Source: Clostridium sp. D53t1_180928_C8
GTDB lineage: Bacteria > Bacillota > Clostridia > Clostridiales > Clostridiaceae
Assembly: GCF_015667795.1 (NCBI RefSeq)
Contig: NZ_JADPEL010000009.1
Location: 62,001-126,000 of the forward strand
DNA: 64,000 bases
Direction of reading: 5' to 3'
Shown: piece after piece, positions 47,845-56,221 of the stretch
Position numbering within the stretch: the stretch's first letter is position 1
Layout of the letters: each line of letters begins with the position of its first letter
Position numbers and translations under genes: made by a program
The notes under the pieces: model-generated
Seen by the model: the letters and a program-made list of their open reading frames with translations, nothing else
Told to the model about the DNA's origin: nothing
The model's database searches: none

Positions 47845-48297
47845 TTAAACTACTAACTTCATTACCAACTCGTCCTCATCACTTTCTCCTGTAGCTTTAA
47901 AACCTATCTTTTCATAAATATGAATTGCAATTGAATTATCTATATTGAATGTTAATATAACATTATTTGATAAGTCAAATGGTTTTGATTTTATATAATC
48001 TATACATAATTCTATTGCTATACTTCCGTATCCTTTGCCCTGGTATTGTTCATCAATCATCATATGCCAAATATTATATGTTTCTTCATCGTAATCATAA
48101 ATAACCATAACATATCCAACAATTTCATTATTGCTGTAAATTCCAAATGGAGTACATTGATTATAATACACATATGCTTGTGCTAAACTACGGATAGGAT
48201 GTGATACAAACTTATCTTGTCCTTCTCCAAGTTTTAAATTGAAACATTCAATAAAATTACTTTCATCAATCTTCTTTAATTTTAATTCCTTACTCAT
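47845..48297 (-). CDS. GNAT family N-acetyltransferase (PaiA/BltD-like)
   Basis: A complete 150-residue GNAT with VGYVMVIYDYDEETYNIWHM, the acetyl-CoA loop QYQGKGYGSIA and NSIAIHIYEKIGFKATGE. The arrangement recalls polyamine acetyltransferases such as BltD, but the substrate is inference. Confidence 0.85.
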   Translation of the reverse strand: MSKELKLKKIDESNFIECFNLKLGEGQDKFVSHPIRSLAQAYVYYNQCTPFGIYSNNEIVGYVMVIYDYDEETYNIWHMMIDEQYQGKGYGSIAIELCIDYIKSKPFDLSNNVILTFNIDNSIAIHIYEKIGFKATGESDEDELVMKLVV

Positions 48298-48407
48298 AAA
48301 CTCTCCCTTAATGCATTACATATAACTTATTTTATAGTTAGCTAATGTTAAAACAATATCCCCATACTTAAAATATATTCTTCTCCCAATTCATTTTAAT
48401 ATATAAC

Positions 48408-49211
48408 CTACTTCTTAACTACAATATGCATATGTTCCGTAGAATCTCTATACTGTGGTAACTCACAAGTTTCTGATGCAACCTTTACAAAATTATCATA
48501 TACTTTCTTATTTTCTTTTGCTAATTGATTTATTCTTAGCTCAATACCTGCTAAGAAACCTTCAACTCCTGCATAAGAAATAACTTCAAACCCTGCACCT
48601 TTAACCTCTTCTAAAGCTGATGGTGGTGTAGACATATATAAGTTAGTAAAGCTTGTCTCCGTAGTAAAGCTTTGAGTTCCTAGATAATTATAAACATGTT
48701 TAATATCATTAAATTCTTCACTAAATTCAGTAACTCCAGCCTTTAAAACTCCCCATGAATTAATATAAGCAATTATTGCAACACCATCTTTTTTTAGTAT
48801 TCTATATGTTTCTTTTAATACCCTAGCTCTGTCTTCAGATTCTAATAAATGATACATTGGTCCCATTAAAAGTATTGCATCATAAGATTCACTTTCTAAT
48901 AAATGTAGATTTAATGCATTTTCACAAATTAGAGCATCTGCCTTAAGACCTAAATCTTTTATCTTATCTTCTGCTAATTTTAACTCATTATCAGATAGTT
49001 CAAATAAAGTAACATTATACCCCTTCTTTAATAATTCTATAGAGTATCTCCCAGGTCCAGCACCTATATCACAAACTCTTCCCGCTTTAGGAAAATACTT
49101 GTCTATTAAATACATATTGCTTTTAAATTCTATAGCTGAATAAGGATTGATAAGTCTATCCCATTCCCCTATAAAGTTTTCATTATAATATTCTTTGACT
49201 TCATTTTTCAT
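48408..49211 (-). CDS. Class I SAM-dependent methyltransferase
   Basis: The 267-residue protein has motif I as VCDIGAGPGRYSIELLKKGY, motif II around VTLFELSDNELKLA, and the MGPMYHLLESEDR segment found in small-molecule methyltransferases. The substrate is unknown. An upstream ATG at 49226 overlaps the GGGGGAAG ribosome binding site, so 49211 is preferred. Confidence 0.85.
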   Translation of the reverse strand: MKNEVKEYYNENFIGEWDRLINPYSAIEFKSNMYLIDKYFPKAGRVCDIGAGPGRYSIELLKKGYNVTLFELSDNELKLAEDKIKDLGLKADALICENALNLHLLESESYDAILLMGPMYHLLESEDRARVLKETYRILKKDGVAIIAYINSWGVLKAGVTEFSEEFNDIKHVYNYLGTQSFTTETSFTNLYMSTPPSALEEVKGAGFEVISYAGVEGFLAGIELRINQLAKENKKVYDNFVKVASETCELPQYRDSTEHMHIVVKK

Positions 49212-49292
49212 AAATTCTTCCCCCATTTAAATTGATATTTCTAAAGCATATCTATACCATTTAACACTTATTGCTTTATTTTAATTAAATTC

Positions 49293-49817
49293 TTATTTGC
49301 TTATTCTATATTTATATAAAAATCCAACTGCATTATCAACATATTCTTGAGTTATATAATCAAATGGCTTTTCCTCAACTGTCAAAAAACCGCACCTTTT
49401 ATGAGTTTTTTGCGATGCTATATTAGTTATTGAAGTATAACTATAAATATCAAAATCACCATTTTCTTTTAATCCCTCTATAATACTATTAATCATTTTT
49501 TCTGCATATCCTTTTCTTCTATATTCCGGATGTGTTTCAAGTGCTTCTATAAAATAAACCTTACTATCTATACAATGAAACCTTAGTGAACTTATCCATA
49601 CGTTATTTTCCTCCCAAACATAACAAAAGGTATTTTTACTTTTTAGAAAATCATCACGTAACCATTTAGTATATGATTCTTCAACCATCTTCAAGCCTTG
49701 TTCATCATTTTGTATCTCCGGAAAAAAGCAAGAAATATTTTTCTTATTACTTTCTTGATAGATAGACATCAATAATATTGCTTCTTTATCTGATAATTCT
49801 TTAACTTCAATTAGCAT
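49293..49817 (-). CDS. GNAT family N-acetyltransferase
   Basis: A complete 174-residue GNAT with EALETHPEYRRKGYAEKMI (acetyl-CoA loop RRKGYA) and ASQKTHKRCGF at the C-terminus. The substrate is unknown. It is the last of a run of small resistance-like or modification genes between 44 and 50 kb. Confidence 0.82.
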   Translation of the reverse strand: MLIEVKELSDKEAILLMSIYQESNKKNISCFFPEIQNDEQGLKMVEESYTKWLRDDFLKSKNTFCYVWEENNVWISSLRFHCIDSKVYFIEALETHPEYRRKGYAEKMINSIIEGLKENGDFDIYSYTSITNIASQKTHKRCGFLTVEEKPFDYITQEYVDNAVGFLYKYRISK

Positions 49818-49894
49818 AAAATCCCCATCCTTAATAAAATTTTATATTTTCTATATTATACCATATACAAATTAATCATCTCCTTAAAATACAA

Positions 49895-49942
49895 AATATG
49901 GATTGTATCTTTATACTTTTATATAAAGATACAATCCATATT
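49895..49942 (-). terminator. Terminator of the molybdenum hydroxylase operon
   Basis: A perfect inverted repeat with 21-bp arms (49895-49915 and 49922-49942) and a CTTTTA loop. Confidence 0.85.
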
Positions 49943-49975
49943 AAAACAAATTTATATTCAAATTATAAATCCTTA

Positions 49976-50899
49976 CTATTTTAAAGCTGCTAATACTTTT
50001 TCACAAGTTACAGGCAATTCATAAAACCTAATACCAATAGCATCATATATAGCATTTAAAATAGCTGGAGCAGTTGGTAACATTACTGGTTCACCTAATC
50101 CTTTTGCTCCAAAAGGTCCCGTAGTCTCTTTTTCTTCAACAAAATATGATTTCACATCTGGCATATCCATAGATGTTGGAATTATATAATTAGAAAAGTT
50201 AGTGTTTTTAATTTTTCCTTTATCTAAATTAACTTCTTCCATAAGAGCATATCCAATTCCCATAGAACATCCACCTTCTACTTGACCTTCGGCTAAAGTA
50301 GGATTAATAATTTTACCTGCATCATTAACAGCTATAATTTCTAACACATCTATTTTACCAGTTTCAGTATCTACTATAACAGTAGCTCTTTGTGCTCCAA
50401 AGGTATATGGCCAATAAGGATTCCCTTGACCATTTTCAGTATGAATAGTTGAGGTAGTTGCTTTAAAATATCCATCTTCTGATATTGAAATATTACTTTT
50501 AATCATATCTTCAAGTATTCCTTTTATTCTTTCAGAAGAGGTAATTATTTCTGTTTCATTATTTACTTTATTTATATTATTTCTTAATTTAGTACAAGCA
50601 TTTAAAACAGCATTACCTGTATTATAAGTTTGTCTACTAGCTGCTGCAGTACCTGAATCTAGCATATCTTTTGTATTTGTATTAATTATATTAATTAAGG
50701 CTTTATCTATATTCAAAGTCTTAGATGCTATTTGCCACATTATACTTTTCCCACCAGATCCTACATCAGACACTTCAACATAAATATAAATGGTACCATT
50801 ATCTTCTATTTTAGCAGTTGCTCTTGATTCATCAGGAAATCCATTACCATAACCAGTACCATAAAAAGTTGAGGCATATCCAATACCTTTCTTTTTCAT
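49976..50899 (-). CDS. Molybdopterin subunit, C-terminal half (NdhM-like) of a split molybdenum hydroxylase
   Basis: The 307 residues cover the second half of a xanthine dehydrogenase-type molybdopterin subunit. QTYNTGNAVLNA, YTFGAQRATV, TLAEGQVEGGCSMGIGYAL and the active-site glutamate loop GPFGAKGLGEP are present. Where one-chain enzymes have GxxExGQG, this protein has EVSDVGSGG. It starts at an ATG with its own GGAGG, 12 bases after the stop of the NdhL-like half and in the same frame. Sizes of the four subunits match nicotinate dehydrogenase of Eubacterium barkeri (NdhL, NdhM, NdhS, NdhF). The substrate is a purine or other N-heterocycle by context; which one is unknown. Confidence 0.85.
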   Translation of the reverse strand: MKKKGIGYASTFYGTGYGNGFPDESRATAKIEDNGTIYIYVEVSDVGSGGKSIMWQIASKTLNIDKALINIINTNTKDMLDSGTAAASRQTYNTGNAVLNACTKLRNNINKVNNETEIITSSERIKGILEDMIKSNISISEDGYFKATTSTIHTENGQGNPYWPYTFGAQRATVIVDTETGKIDVLEIIAVNDAGKIINPTLAEGQVEGGCSMGIGYALMEEVNLDKGKIKNTNFSNYIIPTSMDMPDVKSYFVEEKETTGPFGAKGLGEPVMLPTAPAILNAIYDAIGIRFYELPVTCEKVLAALK

Positions 50900-50911
50900 T
50901 TCAATTCCTCC

Positions 50912-52153
50912 TTATAAATCAATCTTATCAATAGAAGCTAATTTCTCTATACATTTTTTCATCCCTATACTTTCTTCTAATTTTTGTCCTGTTGCAGTAT
51001 AACTTCCACATTTAAAAGCATTTATATTTCTAAATTTAAGTGGATGGATATTAAGCTTTTTTGCTAAAATATCCATTTGAGTTTCGTGGGCTACTGGCAC
51101 TTGTGCAGCACCAAATCCCCTCATTGCACCGGAAAAAGGATTATTAGTATAAACAGCATAAGCTTTTATATCTACATTTGGAATTTCATATGGTCCTGTT
51201 GCATGCACTGCTGCTTTTCTTGCAACATTCATACCCCAAGATGCATAAGCACCTGTATCTGCATATATCCTAGCCTTTAACAAGGTTAATTTCCCATTAC
51301 TATCAACACCGGTTTTATAATACATTTTCATTGGATGTCTCTTACTATGTGAAATAGTAGATTCTTCCCTAGAATAAATTACTTTAACAGGTCTTTTAGT
51401 AATGTAAGATGCAATAGCTGCATGACATTGTGGATTTATATCTTCTCTACCTCCAAATGCACCACCAATAGTCATATTAATAACATTAACTTTATCTTCT
51501 TTAATATTAAGACATCTTGCTATTTCTTCCCTATCATAATGTGGATATTGTGTTGCAACATATAAGTCTATTGTGTTATCACTTTTATAATTGGCAATAG
51601 CTACTTCAGGTTGCATAAAGGCATGTTCAGTCATTTGTGTAGAATATGTGTTAACAGTTATGAACTTAGATTTTTTAAATCCCTCTTCAATATTACCTTT
51701 TTTAATTTCTATGTCATATAAAATATTACTTTTTTCACCTAAAATAGGAGCATCACTTTTTAAAGCATCTTCTATTGTAAATATACCTTTATATTCTTCA
51801 TATTCTATACTAACCTTTTCTAAGGCATTTTCTAAGCTCTTCTTATCCTTAGCTATAACTAATACTATACAATCACCAATTCTTTTTATTATATCCTTAA
51901 CTAATATAGGTATATCCTTAAAAACTACTCCATGACTAATTTCACCCGGTATCCCTTTATAGTCAATAACATCAATTACACCATCTAACATTTTAATTTC
52001 TTGTGTATTTACAGATTTAACTCTTCCATATGCAATAGAACTTCTCTTAACTCCTGCATAAAGCATGTTTTCAAACTCTAAATCATCTGGAAATGTTGCT
52101 CTGCCTAATACTTTTTCATATGCATCTGGCCTTATTACACTTTTACCAACCAA
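50912..52153 (-). CDS. Molybdopterin subunit, N-terminal half (NdhL-like) of a split molybdenum hydroxylase
   Basis: The 413 residues cover the first half of a xanthine dehydrogenase-type molybdopterin subunit. They contain GRATFPDDLEFENMLYAGV, the binding loop TIGGAFGGRED and the substrate-site region FSGAMRGFGAAQVPVAHE. It ends with a TAA where one-chain relatives continue. The following GGAGG and ATG start the other half. The separate subunits, good ribosome binding site and undamaged sequence argue for a natural two-chain enzyme rather than a broken gene. The start is ATG or GTG near 52153. Confidence 0.87.
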   Translation of the reverse strand: MVGKSVIRPDAYEKVLGRATFPDDLEFENMLYAGVKRSSIAYGRVKSVNTQEIKMLDGVIDVIDYKGIPGEISHGVVFKDIPILVKDIIKRIGDCIVLVIAKDKKSLENALEKVSIEYEEYKGIFTIEDALKSDAPILGEKSNILYDIEIKKGNIEEGFKKSKFITVNTYSTQMTEHAFMQPEVAIANYKSDNTIDLYVATQYPHYDREEIARCLNIKEDKVNVINMTIGGAFGGREDINPQCHAAIASYITKRPVKVIYSREESTISHSKRHPMKMYYKTGVDSNGKLTLLKARIYADTGAYASWGMNVARKAAVHATGPYEIPNVDIKAYAVYTNNPFSGAMRGFGAAQVPVAHETQMDILAKKLNIHPLKFRNINAFKCGSYTATGQKLEESIGMKKCIEKLASIDKIDL

Positions 52154-52178
52154 CCTTAAACCTCCAAAAGCATTAGAT

Positions 52179-52655
52179 TTATTTATTTTTTATTTTTTCT
52201 TCTGCTAAAATAACAGCTTGAATTATCTTCTTATATCCTGTACATCTACACAAGTTCCCTGATAAAGAAGACTTAATTTCCTCTTCATTAGCAGTTGGAT
52301 TTTTATCTAATAATGCTTTTGCACTTAGTATCATACCTGGTGTACAGTATCCACATTGAACTGCACCAACCTCCATAAATGCTTCTTGTATTGGATGTAG
52401 CTTATTATTATCTGATACACCTTCAATTGTTATTACATTTTTTCCATCTGCAGAAGAGGCTAACATTAAGCATGAATTTATGGTTTTACCGTCTACAATA
52501 ACTGTACACGCACCACATTCACCCTCACCACAACCTTCTTTAGTTCCTTTTAACTTTAATTCTTCTCTTAAGAAATCAATTAATCTTAATGATGGATCAA
52601 TATCTTTATTATAATTAACTCCATTTACATTAATAGAAACTTTAATACTAAACAC
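52179..52655 (-). CDS. [2Fe-2S] subunit of molybdenum hydroxylase (NdhS-like)
   Basis: The plant-type cluster is held by CGEGECGACTVIVDGKTINSC and the second cluster by QCGYCTPGMI and GNLCRCTGY. It carries electrons from the molybdenum site to FAD. Its start overlaps the end of the FAD gene by eight bases. Confidence 0.93.
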   Translation of the reverse strand: MFSIKVSINVNGVNYNKDIDPSLRLIDFLREELKLKGTKEGCGEGECGACTVIVDGKTINSCLMLASSADGKNVITIEGVSDNNKLHPIQEAFMEVGAVQCGYCTPGMILSAKALLDKNPTANEEEIKSSLSGNLCRCTGYKKIIQAVILAEEKIKNK

Positions 52656-53496
52656 CTTCTATCTTTAATGCATTATACACAGCATTTTTATATACACCTT
52701 TAACAGCTTCCTTTTTAAAATTCACAGTACTTCTTCCTTTTATGCTATTATAAACTGCTTCTTCTAAAAGATTTAAAACTTTATTATCAAATAGAACACT
52801 CTTATTTTCATTTATAACTAAATTTTTAATGCTTTCAACTTTAAATGGTACTTTTCCTGCAGCGCCTATAACTACATTTATATCATTAATTATAGAATTA
52901 TTCATTGATATACTAACAGCAACACTTATCCTAGCTATTGCTAATGAATTTCTCTTACCAAGCTTATAATATCCACTTATACTATTATCTTTAGGTATAA
53001 TAAATTTTGTTATTATTTCATCATTTCTTAAATATTCAATATTATAGTTTTTAAAATACTCTGCTAATTTTATTACTCTAGTTTCATTAGCTGATTCCAA
53101 GACAATTTCACTATTTAAGGACATTAAACAAGGAATTGAATCTGCTGCTGATGCTCCATTTGCAATATTCCCACCTATAGTAGCAGCATTTCTTATTTGA
53201 GGAGATCCCATAGCTTTGCTACATTCATATAAAGAAGTAAAATTTCTTCTTATTATTTCACTTTCATATAACTCACTGAAAGTTACCATAGCTCCAATAG
53301 AAATAAAATCCTCTTCTTCTTTAATATTTTTTAATTCATCTATACTACCTATATCAATTAAACTATTAGGTGTTTTTTTATTTTTTCTAATATCAATAAT
53401 TAAATCTGTTCCACCAGCCAAAATATTTGTATACTTCTCACTCTTTAACAACTTTTTTGCTTCATCTAAAGTATTTGGTTTAAATATTTTAATCAA
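52648..53496 (-). CDS. FAD-binding subunit of molybdenum hydroxylase (NdhF-like)
   Basis: FAD contacts are seen in ILAGGTDLIID (near residue 26) and GGNIANGASAADSIPCLM (near 110). The C-terminal CO-dehydrogenase flavoprotein domain follows. With 282 residues it is of normal size. It passes electrons on to NAD(P) or another acceptor. Confidence 0.93.
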   Translation of the reverse strand: MIKIFKPNTLDEAKKLLKSEKYTNILAGGTDLIIDIRKNKKTPNSLIDIGSIDELKNIKEEEDFISIGAMVTFSELYESEIIRRNFTSLYECSKAMGSPQIRNAATIGGNIANGASAADSIPCLMSLNSEIVLESANETRVIKLAEYFKNYNIEYLRNDEIITKFIIPKDNSISGYYKLGKRNSLAIARISVAVSISMNNSIINDINVVIGAAGKVPFKVESIKNLVINENKSVLFDNKVLNLLEEAVYNSIKGRSTVNFKKEAVKGVYKNAVYNALKIEGV

Positions 53497-53547
53497 AGCC
53501 TCACCACTCTTTACTTTAATAAGTATTTAATATTTAAATTTACAATC

Positions 53548-54828
53548 TTATATATTAGGCTCCTTAATAACATTTCCACAAACATATCTTTCAACAATAT
53601 TATTAGAACTACCTATATAAATAAACTTTTGTAATCTTTCTTCTAATGAAATATTATTTTCAATTAATAAATCACTATCATCTATAACTAAAGCATCAAA
53701 ATCATATTCTTCTTCAAAACTACCAACTTTGCCAAAGAACTTGCCTCCACCCTTAGTTGCTAAATAAAATAATTCGGCTGTTGTAAGTTTTTCTTCAACC
53801 TTATTGCTATTAAGCCATCTCAAGTTAGATACCTGCGCAGAAGAAACTATTACTTCCGGTATTGATAATGTATGTCCACCTGATATATCTGAAGCTAATC
53901 CAACATTGACTTTTCTTTCAATTACTCTTCTAATTGGTGCTATTCCACTAGATAAATTTAAATTAGATGTTGGACAATGAGCTATAAATGTCCCCTTCTT
54001 TTTTAATAAATCTATTTCTGATTCATTAACTAATACGCAATGAGCCATTATACACTTATTATCTTTTAATAAATTTGACTTATTATATACTTCAGCATAA
54101 TTCTTACATTCAGGATGCAGCCTTTTAACTAACTCTATTTCACCATAATTTTCGCAAAGGTGAGATTGTACTGGTATATCATATTTATTTGCTATTTCAC
54201 CTAAACTTTTTAGAAGATCAAAGCTACAAGTTGGAACAAATCTTGGAGTTATTATTGGCTTTACTAATTTATACTTATCCTTATACTCATTTACTATTTC
54301 AAGAGTGTCTAAAATAGATGTATTAGTTTCTTCTTTTAATTCATCTGGACATTCCCTATCCATATTAACTTTTCCTATATACGCTCCTAATCCTGATTTA
54401 TTAAATAAATCTAAAAGCAACTTTGTACTATCCTTATGAATTGTATTAAATATACAACATCTAGTTGTACCAACACTCCATATCTTATTTATTAACTTCT
54501 TATATACTTTTTCAGCATATTGCAAATCATAATATTTTTCTTCTTCAGGAAATGTATACTTATTTAACCAAGGAATTAACTCCTTATCTAATCCTAATCC
54601 CATATTAGGAAATTGTGGTGCATGTAAATGCAAATCAACAAATCCAGGAATAATTAATTTATCACCATAATCCTTAACATTTATATCTTTATAATTTAAT
54701 GGTAACTCTTTATAAATTCCTTTAACTTTTTCATCTTCTATAATAATTATTCCTTTACTTACAACTTCATATTTTCCAAATTCTTTTGTATATATTATAT
54801 TTCCCTTTACACCATAAACGTTTTTCAA
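53548..54828 (-). CDS. guaD: Guanine deaminase
   Basis: GuaD converts guanine to xanthine, feeding xanthine breakdown. It belongs to the amidohydrolase family: GFVDLHLHAPQF (metal His pair), QSHLCEN, MAHCVLVNE, FIAHCPTSNLNL and GLASDISGGHTL (metal Asp). At 426 residues it has the normal length. It sits between the two molybdenum hydroxylase gene sets in one operon, which indicates purine catabolism as the operon's role. Confidence 0.93.
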   Translation of the reverse strand: MKNVYGVKGNIIYTKEFGKYEVVSKGIIIIEDEKVKGIYKELPLNYKDINVKDYGDKLIIPGFVDLHLHAPQFPNMGLGLDKELIPWLNKYTFPEEEKYYDLQYAEKVYKKLINKIWSVGTTRCCIFNTIHKDSTKLLLDLFNKSGLGAYIGKVNMDRECPDELKEETNTSILDTLEIVNEYKDKYKLVKPIITPRFVPTCSFDLLKSLGEIANKYDIPVQSHLCENYGEIELVKRLHPECKNYAEVYNKSNLLKDNKCIMAHCVLVNESEIDLLKKKGTFIAHCPTSNLNLSSGIAPIRRVIERKVNVGLASDISGGHTLSIPEVIVSSAQVSNLRWLNSNKVEEKLTTAELFYLATKGGGKFFGKVGSFEEEYDFDALVIDDSDLLIENNISLEERLQKFIYIGSSNNIVERYVCGNVIKEPNI

Positions 54829-54857
54829 ATTTAAATCTCCCCTTAATAAATATTTAA

Positions 54858-55334
54858 TTATTTTTTCTGCAAAGATTTTTTAGTAGCCTTAAATATTTTT
54901 TGATATCCTGTACATCTACATAAATGACCTGATATCTCTCTTTTAATTTCTTCATCTGTATATTCCCTACCACTATTAACTAATGATGTTGTTGTTAAAA
55001 CAAGTCCTGGTGTACAAAAACCACATTGAATGGCACCTTCATCTACATAAGCTTGTTGAACCTTACTAAGCTTTCCATCTTTAGCTACACCTTCAATAGT
55101 TAATATTTTCTTTTTATCTGCCCATATAGCAAGATAAATACATGAATCTATAGGAACACCATCTATTAAAACAGTACACGCGCCACATTCACCAACGGAA
55201 CATCCTCTTTTTACTCCAGTTAAAAATAACCTATTTCTTAATACATCAAGAAGAGACTCTCTAATATCTACTTCTAAATTGTATTCAATATCATTTACTA
55301 TTAAATTAATTTTTTTCATAATAGATTGACTCAT
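54858..55334 (-). CDS. [2Fe-2S] subunit of the second molybdenum hydroxylase
   Basis: CSVGECGACTVLIDGVPIDSC holds the first cluster and QCGFCTPGLV with GHLCRCTGY the second. Its ATG overlaps the stop region of the FAD subunit gene (stop TGA, then one base, then ATG), so translation is probably coupled. It is 158 residues, the same as the paralogue at 52179, and clearly related to it. Confidence 0.93.
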   Translation of the reverse strand: MSQSIMKKINLIVNDIEYNLEVDIRESLLDVLRNRLFLTGVKRGCSVGECGACTVLIDGVPIDSCIYLAIWADKKKILTIEGVAKDGKLSKVQQAYVDEGAIQCGFCTPGLVLTTTSLVNSGREYTDEEIKREISGHLCRCTGYQKIFKATKKSLQKK

Positions 55335-55335
55335 A

Positions 55336-56208
55336 TCACTTTACCTCACTTTTTATATACTCATCATTTAAAGTTCTTTTGATTAAGGTACTTATCAGAT
55401 GTAACCTATAATCTCTAGAACCTCTCCATGAATTTCTTGGATTAGAATCAAGCTTTGCTAATTCAGCAATTTTATTAATTGCTTCATTGCTTATACTTTT
55501 TCCTATAGCAAAGTTTTCGGCTGTTATACATCGTATAGGTGTTGGAGATGCTACCCCTAAAGAAATCCTTAAATCTTTAAATATACCCTTTTCTATCTCA
55601 TATAAAACAGCTACACCTAACATTGATATATCAAGAGCTTTTCTATTAGAAAATTTTATATATTTTCCTTTTTTTCCTTTATAATCTTCTTCTTTTATTA
55701 ATATTTCAGTCAAAATTTCATTTTCCTTAATTTTAACTTTACCTGGTCCCTCATAAAAATCTGTAATATTAACTATTCGCTCACCATTTAAACTTTTAAT
55801 CTTAAGTAATGCATTAAGAGAAAATAAAGCTGGTGCACTATCAGCTGAAACTGCTCCATTACAGACATTTCCACCTATAGTTGCCATATTTCTTATTTGT
55901 GGACCTCCCATAGATACAGCTGCTTCACTTAATATCGGAATATAATTATTAATTATCTCATTTCTAAAGATATTTGAAAATGTTACAGCTGCACCTATAG
56001 AAATTGTATTATCTTCTAAAACCTTAATTTTTTTTAAAGAATTTATATTCTTTATACTTAAAAGTTCTGCATCATTCATTTTTCCATGATGTAATTTTAT
56101 TAATACATCAGTTCCACCACATATTATCTTTAAGCCTTTATTAGCATCTAGATCTTTTAAAGCTTCGTTTAAAGATAAAGGCTCTTTTATTTCTTTTATA
56201 TCAAACAT
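55336..56208 (-). CDS. FAD-binding subunit of the second molybdenum hydroxylase
   Basis: FAD-binding segments are IICGGTDVLIKLH and GGNVCNGAVSADSAPALF. It has 290 residues, normal for the family. It is paralogous to the 52648 gene and belongs with the one-chain molybdopterin subunit encoded just upstream. Confidence 0.93.
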   Translation of the reverse strand: MFDIKEIKEPLSLNEALKDLDANKGLKIICGGTDVLIKLHHGKMNDAELLSIKNINSLKKIKVLEDNTISIGAAVTFSNIFRNEIINNYIPILSEAAVSMGGPQIRNMATIGGNVCNGAVSADSAPALFSLNALLKIKSLNGERIVNITDFYEGPGKVKIKENEILTEILIKEEDYKGKKGKYIKFSNRKALDISMLGVAVLYEIEKGIFKDLRISLGVASPTPIRCITAENFAIGKSISNEAINKIAELAKLDSNPRNSWRGSRDYRLHLISTLIKRTLNDEYIKSEVK

Positions 56209-56221
56209 AAATACTCCTCCT

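Noticed and set aside
50900-50914. The stop between the two molybdopterin halves as a nonsense mutation or recoded codon
   Set aside because: It is TAA, not a UGA selenocysteine codon. It is followed by a well-spaced GGAGG and ATG, both halves are undamaged, and a natural two-chain form is known.
51591-51935. 114-codon plus-strand frame in the molybdenum hydroxylase operon
   Set aside because: Antisense shadow of the NdhL-like gene; hydrophobic composition is the usual result of reading AT-rich genes backwards.
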